From: Gyromitra esculenta
Taxonomy: Eukaryota; Ascomycota; Pezizomycetes; Pezizales; Discinaceae
Assembly: GCA_038503075.1 (NCBI GenBank)
Contig: JBCAML010000012.1
Coordinates: forward strand, 930,001 to 994,000
Reading direction: 5' to 3'
DNA: 64,000 bases
In this document: positions 1 to 11,300 of the stretch, in pieces
How the letters are laid out: every line of letters begins with the position of its first letter
How positions within the stretch are numbered: position 1 is the stretch's first letter
The notes under the pieces: model-generated
Databases searched by the model: none
Seen by the model: the letters and a program-made list of their open reading frames with translations, nothing else
What the model was told of the DNA's origin: nothing
Translations under genes and position numbers: made by a program

Positions 1-1269
1 TCTACATGCTCATATATGTAATTGTAACTGTATTTATTTAGTGATGTAGGTCTGGCAACGAGACCACATACATACATGTATACGTATAGTACATAAGTCT
101 TCCCTTATAATCCTATTCGATTTAGTTGTTGGCGAAGTTCATTGGTCTACTTCTATACCAGGCAGTTAGGCCCTCTGTTCTATTTAGACCATACTATATA
201 AACAGACTCTTCGCCTCTCTTCTTGGAGGGTCGCCTTAGGTGCAGCTATCCAAGAGCCTCCGCAGTACTACATGTATTAAGGTGGTATTACGAGAGGCGC
301 AGTGATTCACCAATTAGTGATCCACACTAAAGTGTGGATTTGCAGGCTCGACTTAGGTTTTCCTCCTCTTCCTTTCTATTTAACTTACAAAGCCGCGCCA
401 ACTGAAATAGGTTTTAGGAACAACCACCTGGAGATTGAGACTGGGGGATCCTCGCAATGCCGGCGAGGAGAGGGTCATCAGGAAGTCTTAGCGGTTCTGC
501 AGGTCAGAAAATATCGAGCTCAATTTTTAGAACCCCTGGCACCACTTCGGTAGCCCTGGCTGCGTCGTTGGTATTGCACTGTCTTCAGCTGATGTTCAAC
601 TTTTTCGTTATTTCCCTGGCTGCTGTGCGAGGGGGCGAGGAAATTGTTTCTGTATTTGCTGTTTACTGTTTTTTCTGAGATAAGATGCCCGGTTTGAGGG
701 CTTCTGGTGTTTAGTTGGTAATGATAAGAGACGGTATCTTTCATTTTCCCATGGATTTTCTCAACGTCTCTATCACTGTTCACTACATCCAGAATTTATA
801 CACGCTTCTTAAATCTCTTGAAGAGTTAGTAATTCCTTCCCTCTGTAGCGTCAATTTTAGGTAGCTCTTTCAAACATAGCATCTAGCAAGGCACTACTTT
901 TCAGAGAGGAGATTGTGTTACTCTTCATCCGGGAATAGAATAGGACAGTTAAGTGTTCGGAACACTTCGATACAATAAGCACGATGAAAACCACATGTAG
1001 TCTCGATCTTTATGTTTAGAATTTATAGTACTAATCTATCAACCGCATCGAGAGCTAGAAGTGACTTGGACAAAATAAATTTACAGAAAGTAGATTAATG
1101 ATTGTTCTACCACAATGCTATTAGGTTCATTACACTAATTATTTCGCTAACCCGACGATCTATTTGGGCCGTGTAGATTATTCTTCCCCCATTGCTTTGC
1201 CGACGGCCTTATCAGCCTCCCCCTCCACTGTCTTCACCCAAATAATCACTCACCCCCTCTTGCGACTTC
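1..1269. other. Intergenic, no gene recognised
   Basis: AT-rich spacer. The short open frames between about 300 and 780 on both strands match no family I recognise and have no matching intron signals. A small perfect inverted repeat lies near 320-340 (ATCCACACT, two-base loop, AGTGTGGAT). I see no RNA gene. Confidence 0.5.
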
Positions 1270-1710
1270 TTAGTTCTGCCTGGGCTTAACAATCCCATCG
1301 TGTACAATGTAGTGGACGATCGTACTATCCTCCGAGACTACCGCCAACAGTAACCTCTTCCCCCTCTGTTTTCCCTCCTTATTAACCCCCCAAAAACCCT
1401 CTGGTAGCGAGTCAAACACCTCTGCCCATTTCCTCAGCGTCCATTTCTCGCGCAGATCAACCGGGAGAATCCACTCCTGCTGCATTCGTTCCGGCGCATT
1501 CTTATCATCGACGGAGTACTCTGAAGCGTTATCAGGATCGATGTAGACAGGTTCTGGCGGTAGTCCAGTTATGAGCGGACGTGGATAGGCCAATGAGGTA
1601 TGGGCTTCGAGAGAGCTCCAGTCAGCCTGGTGAAGGAGGTTTTTGTAAACTGTTTGCAGCAGGCCGAGGAGGTGGGGGGAGGAGTGGTCGGTGGGGAGTG
1701 GGGCAGACAT
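1270..1710 (-). CDS. SEN15: tRNA-splicing endonuclease subunit Sen15
   Basis: Non-catalytic subunit of the heterotetrameric tRNA-intron endonuclease (Sen2/Sen34/Sen54/Sen15), which cuts introns out of pre-tRNA. The 146-residue product is one uninterrupted frame and has the usual size for fungal Sen15. An N-terminal helix region (about residues 11-35) is followed by the conserved block REKWTLRKWAEVF (about 88-100) and the C-terminal strand core LLLAVVSEDST..HYIVHDGIVKP (about 120-143), both hallmarks of the family. The ATG at 1710 is the only Met that leaves a full N-terminal helix. Its start lies 81 bp from the divergent ICP55 start, so the two genes probably share a promoter. Identification is from remembered family motifs. 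I am confident in the family; start choice is moderately sure. Confidence 0.88.
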   Translation of the reverse strand: MSAPLPTDHSSPHLLGLLQTVYKNLLHQADWSSLEAHTSLAYPRPLITGLPPEPVYIDPDNASEYSVDDKNAPERMQQEWILPVDLREKWTLRKWAEVFDSLPEGFWGVNKEGKQRGKRLLLAVVSEDSTIVHYIVHDGIVKPRQN

Positions 1711-1791
1711 GGTGAATTGCAGCGGTGGTGGAGATGGTGGGGATGGAAGTTGAAGAGAGGATGCAACCGCACCTCTCAGAAATTCACAGCC
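1711..1791. promoter_or_regulatory. Short bidirectional promoter between SEN15 and ICP55
   Basis: Only 81 bp separate the two divergent start codons. The spacer is purine-rich on the plus strand (GGTGGTGGAGATGG and similar) with no obvious TATA. At least the 5' leaders, and possibly the transcription starts, must lie inside it or overlap the neighbouring gene. This is inference from spacing alone. Confidence 0.5.
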
Positions 1792-3992
1792 ATGCAGTGC
1801 CGATCGTGGGTAACAACATTTCGTCGGCTTTCGTCTTCAAGACCTGCGATTCCTCGTCTGAATTGTGCTTCAATTGCACCGAGACATTGCGCTGATGCTT
1901 CCCGGAGATGGCTATCGTCAAGTGCGAAGGTGCCAAAACTGCGTTTCGGACAGCCTACGTTCGAGACGCATCCGCATTTGCTGAAAAGCGGTGAAGGTTT
2001 TTTTTCCTTCCCCATGAATTTCTTAATTTATCTTCCATAACTATATTCTTAGATTTAACTAATAACAAGCATAGTCACACCTGGATGTTCCGCCCTCGAA
2101 TATGCAATGCGAAGAGCCAAGCTCGCCTCAGAGTTACCTGACGGTGGGTTAGCAATCTGTGCTTCCTCATATATCAAGTATAGATCTGGGCCCGTATTCT
2201 ACGAGTTCCACCAAGACCCCGATTTCTACTATCTAACCGGCTTTCTAGAGCCGGAAGCTGTCTGCGTAATTGGTATAAAAATCTCACACCTTTGGAACTA
2301 GCTGGCTACATGATTAGTTACTGGTGACAAAAGCTTACTCTTTGCGAAGAAAAGACTGGGCCTGACGGAGACCATATATTCCACATGTTTGTCCGCGAAA
2401 AGCACGACAAAGCCGAGCTGTGGGACGGCGCGCGCTCAGGTGTGCAAGCTGCCGTCGACGTCTTCAATGCCGACGAGGTGCGGTTTCATCCCCGGAATCA
2501 AAACCCGTTATTAATCTCTTCGTAGGCTGGTAATATTGATCACCTCTATACACACCTTGCGCCCCTCATTGAGAAGGCCGAGACAATCTACGCTGACGTG
2601 AACCTAACACCTCGGCGCCCAGCCTCTGTCTTCAGCTCCCTGTTCTCGTCCGGAGGTCCCGATAGCATGAGTTTTGCGTCAATGCTGGATGGGAAACGTA
2701 CAGTACCACTTAAACCTCTCATGCACAAGCTACGAGTGTTTAAGAGTGGTTCAGAAATAGCGAATATGAGGAAGGCGGGGAAGATATCAGGGAGAGCGTT
2801 CAATATGGCGATGCAGAATAAGTTTACGAAAGAGAAGGATCTGTGGGCGTTTTTAGAATACCATTTTAAGGTTGGAGGATGTGAAAATTTGGCTTATGTC
2901 CCTGTGGTAGCAGGTGGACAGGTATATTTTCCCGGTAATTGCAGAGAATGCGGGTGGTTATGCTAAGATATGGTGGTAGAATGCGTGCACTATTCATTAT
3001 ACCAGGAATGACGATGTCTTAGAGTAAGAGCTATTCTTTTTTTTCTAGTCACTTTTTGCCGTTATGGGAAACTCAAATTTAGTACCTACCTTAGGGCCTA
3101 TCAGCAATTAGCTGAATGGCTACTTGGGCGAACTCTCTTCGTCTTTTGTTACAATCAACAATTTCCTCAAAACCACTAACACCATCTTTACAGAGACAGT
3201 GAAATGGTCCTCGTCGATGCCGGTGGTGTAAGCTTCCCCTTAAACAACCCCCTTTATCCTATCTAACAAATTCAGCAATACGGTGGCTACGTAACCGACA
3301 TAACACGCACTTGGCCCATCTCCGGCCGCTTCACCCCCGCTCAACGAGACCTCTATCAAGCCGTCCTCAACGTGCAGAAACGTTGCGTTGCGCTTTGCCG
3401 CGAGGACGCAAAAGTATCACTCGACGAGATTCACAGCGTTGCGGAAGCTGGGCTCAAGGATGAACTCAGAGGGTTAGGGTTCGATGTCACAGGCCGAGTA
3501 TGGTTTTCTTCTTTTAAGTCTAAAATTATGGACACTGGAAAATACTGATAAAGAGGGCGATAGGCTATGGAAGTGTTATTTCCGCATCATTTGGGACATT
3601 TTGTGGGTATTGATATTCATGATTCGGGGAGTTACTCGAGGAACATGAAATTGAAGGCTAGTCAGTGTGTTACTGTTGAACCGTAAGCTGTCGTTCTTAA
3701 ATTGCTTCTATTTGTGATTCTTGGCCTGGTATTCCCTTACTGAAAATATAATTGCAGTGGAATCTATGTGCCTGATGATACCCGGTGGCCAAAGCACTTC
3801 AGAGGCATGGGCGTAAGGATTGAGGATAGCGTGTGCGTTGGAGAGGAGGGGCCAATTGTGTTGTCGGTAGAGGCGGCCAAAGAGGTACGTTTTCAGCTAG
3901 ATTGAACTCGTCGTACGGAACATCAGGAATACATTTCTAACTGTAGCCAGGTCGTTGATATCGAAGCACTTGGTGAGAGCTATGCTCAATAA
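1792..3992 (+). CDS. ICP55: Mitochondrial Xaa-Pro aminopeptidase Icp55
   Basis: Intermediate-cleaving peptidase of about 504 residues. It removes one residue from proteins after the mitochondrial processing peptidase has acted, which stabilises them under the N-end rule. Ten exons: 1792-1996, 2075-2272, 2350-2477, 2526-2921, 2980-3023, 3194-3227, 3276-3497, 3564-3682, 3758-3884, 3951-3992; all phases agree. The N-terminus is rich in Arg and Ser with no acidic residues over the first 40 positions, a plausible mitochondrial presequence. The aminopeptidase P N-domain (VFYEFHQDPDFYYLTGF) follows. The metallopeptidase M24 fold then shows all five metal ligands: Asp in LVDAGGQYGG, Asp in TDITRTW, His in HHLGHFVGIDIHD, Glu in EPGIYVP and Glu in RIEDSV. 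Intron 2 uses a GAAG acceptor, the least certain junction. It is divergent from SEN15. Confidence 0.9.
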
Positions 3993-4436
3993 CTACTCAT
4001 CCCTTAGAGCTTGAGCGGTTCAACTGGGGCGGTTCAAGCCTAGGAAACCGATAGATCTATTTTTCTCACTCTGTATACTATATAAGATATCTTGATTGCA
4101 GAAACGTATTGAAAAAAGGTGTTTCCGAGAAAATGTTCTATATCGTCATGTCGATAGGAGTCAACATTTCAGGGCATTAAATGTCAAAATACTAATCTTC
4201 ACTCAAATTCGCTCAATATCCACAAATAAAAGCAAAATACTCCTAAATAGCCAATTAAGCAACTGAAATCCGTGAATGAATTCATTGACTAAGTAGTTAT
4301 AAAACAGAGAACGTGTTAGGAATCTTAAATGTCTTGGCATCAACGTCAGCACCAAACAAACCCATGGCCACGAGCTCCACGACGACAACTAAGTAAGTAC
4401 CTCCATATTAAGCCCCACGAACCTCCCTCATCAGCT
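3993..4436. other. ICP55-VPS45 spacer
   Basis: AT-rich 444-bp spacer that must contain the ICP55 3' end and the VPS45 promoter and leader. An ATG at 4329 opens a frame that runs into VPS45 exon 1 in a different frame, so I do not use it. No other gene seen. Confidence 0.5.
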
Positions 4437-6531
4437 ATGGATATCGTACTTGCTGTGTCCAATTACTTGGGCAAGATGGTGTCTGCGGATGGGGCTGCTG
4501 GCTCCTCCGGCAAGATGAAAATCCTACTTCTCGACAGCGAAACGGTCAGTTTACATAGATCCTGCACCTATGCCCCACCACCATCTGACGAGTTAATGAA
4601 CAGGTCTCTATCGTCTCTACCGCCATCACCCAGTCAACTCTTCTTAGCCATGAAGTATATCTTATTGAGTTTGTACCAGTCCTCCCTGCTAGATGCCGCC
4701 AAATGCTGACCACCTCGGTAAAGCCGTTTAGACAATGCCGACCGAGAGAAGATGCGACACCTTCGGTGTCTCTGCTTCGTTCGCCCGTCATCCGACGCTA
4801 TACAGCTTCTTATTGACGAGTTTCGAGATCCGAAGTACGGGGAGTACCACATCTGTACTTGCGTCCACCTTCTGGTCATACTGGGGGGATTGTAGAGCTA
4901 ACTAGGAGCGATCCATAGATTTCAGCAACATCGTTAAAAAATCCGCTCTCGAACGACTCGCCGAAGCAGATGACCACGAAGTTGTCCGTGTAGTCCAGGA
5001 ATACTTTGCAGACTATCTCGTTATAAACCCGGATCTATTCGCACTAAGCTTAGGAGGACCGCAAAAGAGAATCTGGTCGTCAAGTCCGGACACGTGGAAC
5101 ACCGATGCACTTGCACGAGCGAGCGACGGGGTGCTAGCAGTTTTGTTGAGCTTGAAGAAGAAACCGCTGATTAGATATGAGAAAAACAGTGCTCTTGCGA
5201 AGAAACTGGCTGCGGAGGTGAGGTATCAGATGGGGCAGGAGGATCAGTTATTTGATTTCGGGAGGAGAGCGGATACAGCACCAATATTGTTGATTGTAGA
5301 CCGAAGGAATGATCCTGTTACACCATTGCTTTCTCAGTGGACGTATCAGGCGATGGTGCACGAGCTGCTGGGTATTCAGAACGGACGTGTAGACTTGTCT
5401 GCGGTTCCGGATGTAAGGCCAGAGCTGAAAGTAGGCTTCCAGCTCCATTGAGTTTTACGTTATTACCGGGATATGACATTAACGCTTTTGGTGCAGGAAA
5501 TCGTACTATCGCAGGATCAGGATCCTTTCTTCAAAAAAAATATGTACCTCAATTTTGGTGACCTAGGAGGCAATATCAAAGATTACGTCGACCAATATCA
5601 ACACAAAACTAAATCGAACATGAATATCGAAAGTATTGCGGACATGAAACGATTCGTTGAGGAATACCCTGAGTTTCGTCGGCTCTCTGGAAATGTCAGC
5701 AAGCACGTCACTTTAGTTGGCGAGCTCAGTAGAAGGGTCGAAAAGGACAATTTATTAGAAGTCAGTGAGCTAGAGCAGAGTCTTGCTTGCAACGACTCTC
5801 ACGCAAATGATCTCAAAACCATCCAACGATTACTACAATCCAACATCCCTAGCGAAAACAAGGTTCGTCTTGTGGCTCTATACAGTCTCCGTTATAGCAA
5901 TCACCCCAACAACGCCATCTCTGTCCTCCTCGACCTCTTATCCGTAAACGACGTTTCCCAGAGCCGCATCAACACAATACCCAACCTCCTTACTTATAGC
6001 GCTTCTGTAAAACGTCAAGAAGACCTTTTCGAAGCCGAATCAATCTTTTCGCGAGCCCGCACTGGTTTCAAGGGCCTCAAAGGCGTTGAGAATGTATATA
6101 CACAACATACACCACGGCTAGAACAAACTTTAAATAATCTCATCAAGGGCCGTCTCAAGGAAGGGACTCACCCTTTCATGGAAGGAACTGGAACGAAGGA
6201 CAAACCACAAGATATCATTATTTTTATGGTTGGTGGAACTACGTACGAGGAGGCGAAACTGATAGCGCAAGTCAATGCTTCTACGCCAGGAGTAAGAGTG
6301 GTACTGGGGGGGACGAGTGTGCTGAATAGCAAAACGTTCTTAGATGTAAGTTCTTCTACCTAGCCTCCTAGTTTATATAGCGTGATTCAACCGCACGAGC
6401 GCGTCTACGCATATCTATTAATTGCAAACTAATGGTTCTTCAAGGAAATCGACGATATCATACCTACATGGCCGGCCCCAGAACCGAGGACTGCTGCTGG
6501 ACGGTTGAGAAGGGAGGTTGGTGGTAGATGA
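4437..6531 (+). CDS. VPS45: Sec1/Munc18-family protein Vps45
   Basis: SM protein that binds the syntaxin-type SNARE Tlg2/Pep12 and controls Golgi-to-endosome/vacuole vesicle fusion. Six exons: 4437-4544, 4604-4668, 4724-4854, 4919-5430, 5497-6345, 6445-6531; the phases close to give 583 residues, close to yeast Vps45. The N-terminus MDIVLAVSNYLGKM is typical of Vps45 rather than Vps33 or Sly1. Splicing of the 55-nt second intron restores the family block YLIDRLDNADREKMRHL, and the third restores EYHIYFSNIVKKSALERLAE. Domain 2 and 3a blocks follow (PILLIVDRRNDPVTPLLSQW, about residues 225-245; VHELLGIQNGRVDL). The C-terminal block with IIIFMVGGTTYEEA is at about residues 485-498. The last exon adds a short basic tail. 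No disruption seen. Confidence 0.93.
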
Positions 6532-8305
6532 GCGTACCGCTTAGGCAGATTACTTGTTTCGTAGGGGCTATTTCTATACCCTAAAACTCAACTAAAGTAC
6601 ACCAAACTTTTCGCTTTTGCGGATATATTGGCCATTCTGTCTTTTGTATTTTGCTTAGGGTGATTTTTATTTGTTGGCGTTAACGGTGATGAGGGAGGGG
6701 TTAGTGATAAATATTATGTATAAATCATCCAAATGGATGCAATATGGAAGGGTAAATGAGCTTAGTGTATTTAATAAGGCCCCAGTATTGAAAACTGCCG
6801 ATGGGTAGTGTCCAGCGACTGTGCTGGATTATCCTTTGAACACGAAGATCTTGTCGCTCTGATGCCGGTGACTTTTCTTAGCCTCACGGTTGAGAGCTTC
6901 CGGTGCTGCTGTAGTGCTAACGGCTTCTATTGCCATGATCCAATTGAAACAGCTTTGAAGCAATCCTCAATTCGTCTAAACATTGTACATTTCTAGACTA
7001 GTCAAGCTAGTAAGCCTAGAGCCACCTAGAAAAGTCAATCGGATTGCCTTCATTCTGCAAACCGAGTGATTTTACATGATACATATCATCAAACTCCCGC
7101 GCTTCAAGCTGGATTTCGGTCATGGCTGAGTAGTTTGCCATAACTTTAATAAATGACACCATCACCGCGCGAGGAAATGTGTCTATAAAGAATCCTACAA
7201 CGTGGATTTTCGGAAGCACTCCTGGGTCTCTGGTGTTGTGGTGGTGTCGCCAGCCTTACCACGTGAGCAATTTCCCTTGATCACGGCCATGTCTATGTAC
7301 TAGACTAGAAATACATATCTACGTGAGCCATAGATATACAACTAAGTGTTCCGTAAACCATTGTTACAATCGAGTGATATGTGATGATTCACACAAGATA
7401 AACCATTTTAATGGGGCGAAGGGATTAATTTAAAACCCCAACCATTTGGTTGACTTTAAAGTTTGGAGCTGGAGTTGATTATAGGCATCGTTGTTTTGGT
7501 AGGCTGTTTGGTTGCTGCGTTCTCATAGCTGGAGCGAATTCACGCTCTTATCGTGGCCGGAACATATACAGTTGCAAATCACCAAGATTTTTATGGGTCC
7601 TTTAGAATTTTTCATACTCTACATATGCTAAACAATCGCTATAAAAAACCCCTTGACGATAGCGACTGTAGTTTGTCGCAGAGTTACCGAGCTTCATTGC
7701 AGTTGGCGTGACTGAGTGACTCGTAAGTGGCCGAAAGGGTAAAATTTCAACCCAGGGCAAACCTGACTCGCGAACACGAACACATGGGATCTCAAGAGCT
7801 TTCATCGTTGAACCAGTAGATTCCCTGTCACCCAAGAACTCGGTGACGAATTGCAAACAAGACCGTTCGTACGACTCGCGATTTACTCGCATTCGCCAAA
7901 CCTTGCAGAGCGTGAAAAAACAAGGATATACATTCAGTCGTGCTGTTCCAAACACCACAAACAGCAATTAACCATCCCAAGCATTAGTCATTACAAGGAT
8001 GTCGGAGCATTAGGGCAGAGGGCAAACAACAACACTCAGACACCTTGGCGCGTCTCAGCAAATTCATCGAGCCTCTCTACTAGCCAGCCTAGGACTTGCC
8101 ACAGCACGTCCAACCCTCCAGTTCCACCTCTCCCCATCTCACATCACAGGAGAATAAATAAATAAATAGCTGGCTGTCAATTCGCCATTTTTCTTAATCC
8201 CCCTATAACCAACCTACTACCTCCCAGACTACTATTTAATCCGCGTACTCCTCCAACACAAAGCTCTAGGGAAAAAAGTCCTCGATCGAGGCAGCAGCAG
8301 CAATC
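6532..8305. other. VPS45-BRR2 intergenic region
   Basis: 1.77-kb AT-rich spacer. A minus-strand open frame of 121 codons (7602-7967) has no recognisable motif and looks accidental. The last 300 bp become C- and A-rich with pyrimidine tracts and probably hold the BRR2 promoter and leader. I see no RNA gene. Confidence 0.5.
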
Positions 8306-11300
8306 ATGGCCGACCAATCTCAGTACAAGTACGCGAACATGTCTAACCTGGTTCTCCAGGCAGACAAGCGTTTCATTCATCGGCGCACAGATGAGGCCAC
8401 CGGAGACCCCGAGTCGATGGCTGGAAAGGTCGACATTAAGCAGATGGGAGATCGCGTCCTGCGTGATACCGCACCGAAAGAGAAGCTGAAGAGGAAGAAG
8501 GAGGGACAGAGGGAAAAGCTAAATATCGATGCTATGGAGGAGGGAAAAGACATTCTTGATCGTGAGAAGCGGAAACGGAAACGAGAGTATGGAATCACCC
8601 TCCCCCCCAACCTCAAGATCTGAGAAGCGCGTTGAATTTACCAATGCTGATTCTATTGTTTTACTATACAGTGCATCTTCGTATGGCGGAAGTATCCTCT
8701 CGGCTACAGATGACGTTCTAGGTCTTGTCTACCATCCCCGTACTGCTGAGACGCGAGAAGCGTACTCTTTAATTCTCACACTAGTCGCGACCCTTCTCGG
8801 CGGAGACGTACCCCAATCCGTTGTTCGGTCTGCGGCCGACGCCATCCTCGAAATACTTAAGGACGAGGACGGCTCGAAGAAGGACTTTGATAAAAAACGG
8901 GAGATTGACGACATTATCGGGGAAAAGACCGATAGCAAAAAGTTCACTGATCTGGTAAACTTGAGCAAAAAGATTAATGACTGGAACGCTGGGGATGAGG
9001 ATGAACAGATGGACGGAAGGGGGGACGGAGCGGGAGGAGAAGAGCTCGATGAGAGGGAAGGTGTAGCTGTTGTCTTCGACAAGGAAGATGAAGACGAAGA
9101 CGAGGCCGCCGAGTTTGAAGTCCGAGACGGTGACGAAACAGACGAGGAAATGGAGGAAGAGGAAGGGGAGGAGGGTGGCGAGAATGCTGAAAAGCCCGCC
9201 GAAGAAGGAGAAGGAGCCGAAAGCGAAGATGAGTTAATCATCGGCGGAACCAAAGATAGGGGCAAGGAACGCAGCAAGCAAGTCGTCGATAAAGATGCCG
9301 TCCCTGCGCGCGATATTGACGCATACTGGTTGCAACGCCAAATCTCCTCAAAATACCCCGATCCCCATCTTGCGTCGTCGAAAGCTACAGCTGTGATGGA
9401 AATCTTGTCCCCAGAAGGCGATAAATCGCTGCGTCAGGTTGAGAACGAGCTCATGGAGGTTTTTGACTACGAGCACTTCGCGCTCGTCAAAGTGTTAATG
9501 AAGAATAACGCTAAAATCGTTTGGTGTACGCGTCTTGCGCGAGTTGGCGAATCCTCTGAGGAGCGAACAGCGATTGAGACGGAGATGGCCCAGAAGGGAT
9601 ACCGAAAAATCCTGGATGAGTTGCGAGGTAGAGATGTTGAAGACACAGATGAGAAGGCTAGAGGAAAGGGCAAAGGAAAAACCGATCTGATGGATATCGA
9701 TGTCCCGGCATCTGCCATACCCTCCGGACCCGAAACCGAACAGAAGTCGAGTGGTCTTACTGGTGGCTTACAGCCCAGAAAAACCATCGACCTAGAAAGT
9801 TTCGTGTTTGAGCAGGGGAACCATCTTATGACCAACGCGAGCGTGAAGCTCCCTCAAGGCTCCACAAAAAGGACGTTCAAGGGATACGAAGAAATCCATG
9901 TCCCAGCGCCCAAGAGAAAATCCGATCCAAACGAACCCAAGGCCATCCCTATCTCCTCCCTCCCCGAATGGGCTAGAATTCCATTCTCAACCTCCAAGGA
10001 GCTGAACAGGATCCAGACGAAATGTTTTCCTGCTGCCTTCGAAGATGACGGAAATCTACTTATCTGTGCTCCCACCGGTTCCGGAAAAACAAATGTAGCA
10101 ATGTTGACGATTGCTCGAGAAATCGGCAAACATCGCGACCCGGTCACTGGGCAGATCAGACTTGACGACTTCAAAATCGTCTACATCGCTCCCCTTAAGG
10201 CTTTGGTACAAGAGCAAGTCGGAAATTTTGGGAAGAGACTTGCGCCATTTGGCATCAAAGTTTCCGAGTTGACGGGTGATCGCCAGCTCACAAAGCAGCA
10301 GATCATGGAGACGCAGATCATCGTCACGACCCCTGAGAAGTGGGATGTTATCACCCGCAAGGCGACTGATATGTCGTATACGAACCTTGTCCGGCTCATC
10401 ATCATCGATGAAATCCATTTGCTGCACGATGACCGTGGTCCTGTTCTTGAGTCGATTGTATCCAGGACGATCCGGAAGATGGAGACCACGTTGGAGCCTG
10501 TAAGACTGGTTGGGCTGTCTGCTACTCTGCCTAATTACCGCGATGTGGCGAGCTTTTTGAGGGTGGATACGAATACTGGGTTGTTCCACTTCGATGCTAC
10601 CTTTAGGCCTTGTCCGCTGAAACAAGAGTTCATTGGTATTACAGATAAAAAGGCGATTAAACAGCTACAGACTATGAACGATGTGTGCTATACAAAGGTT
10701 ATTGAACAGGCCGCGAATAACCAAATGCTCATTTTCGTTCACTCTCGAAAGGAAACGGCCAAGACGGCGAAATTCATCCGCGACAAAGCACTAGAGCTTG
10801 AAACAATCCAGCAAATCCTCAAAAGTGATGCCGGGACACGAGAACTCCTCCAGCACGAGGCTGACCAGGTCACTGACGCCAACCTGAAGGATCTGCTGCC
10901 ATATGGATTCGCTATCCATCACGCTGGTATGAGCCGAGCCGACAGAACCACCGTCGAGGATCTCTTCGGCGATAAAGCTATTCAGGTGCTTGTCTGTACC
11001 GCTACTCTTGCTTGGGGTGTCAATCTCCCTGCCCACACGGTCATCATCAAGGGTACCCAGATCTACTCTCCCGAAAAGGGTTCTTGGGTTGAGCTGAGTC
11101 CCCAGGACGTCCTGCAAATGCTCGGAAGAGCCGGTAGGCCGCAATATGATACCTATGGTGAGGGTATCATCATCACAACTCAGTCGGAAATGCAATATTA
11201 CCTGTCGTTGCTGAACCAACAGCTCCCGATCGAGTCGCAGTTCATGAAGAAATTGGCGGATAATCTGAACGCTGAGATTGTACTGGGGACAGTGAGGAGT

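Noticed and set aside
8529..8671. Alternative start for BRR2 in the long downstream frame, or a frameshift between the 8306 frame and the long frame
   Set aside because: An 85-nt GT..AG intron joins the two frames and keeps the conserved Brr2 N-terminus, so neither a late start nor a frameshift is needed.
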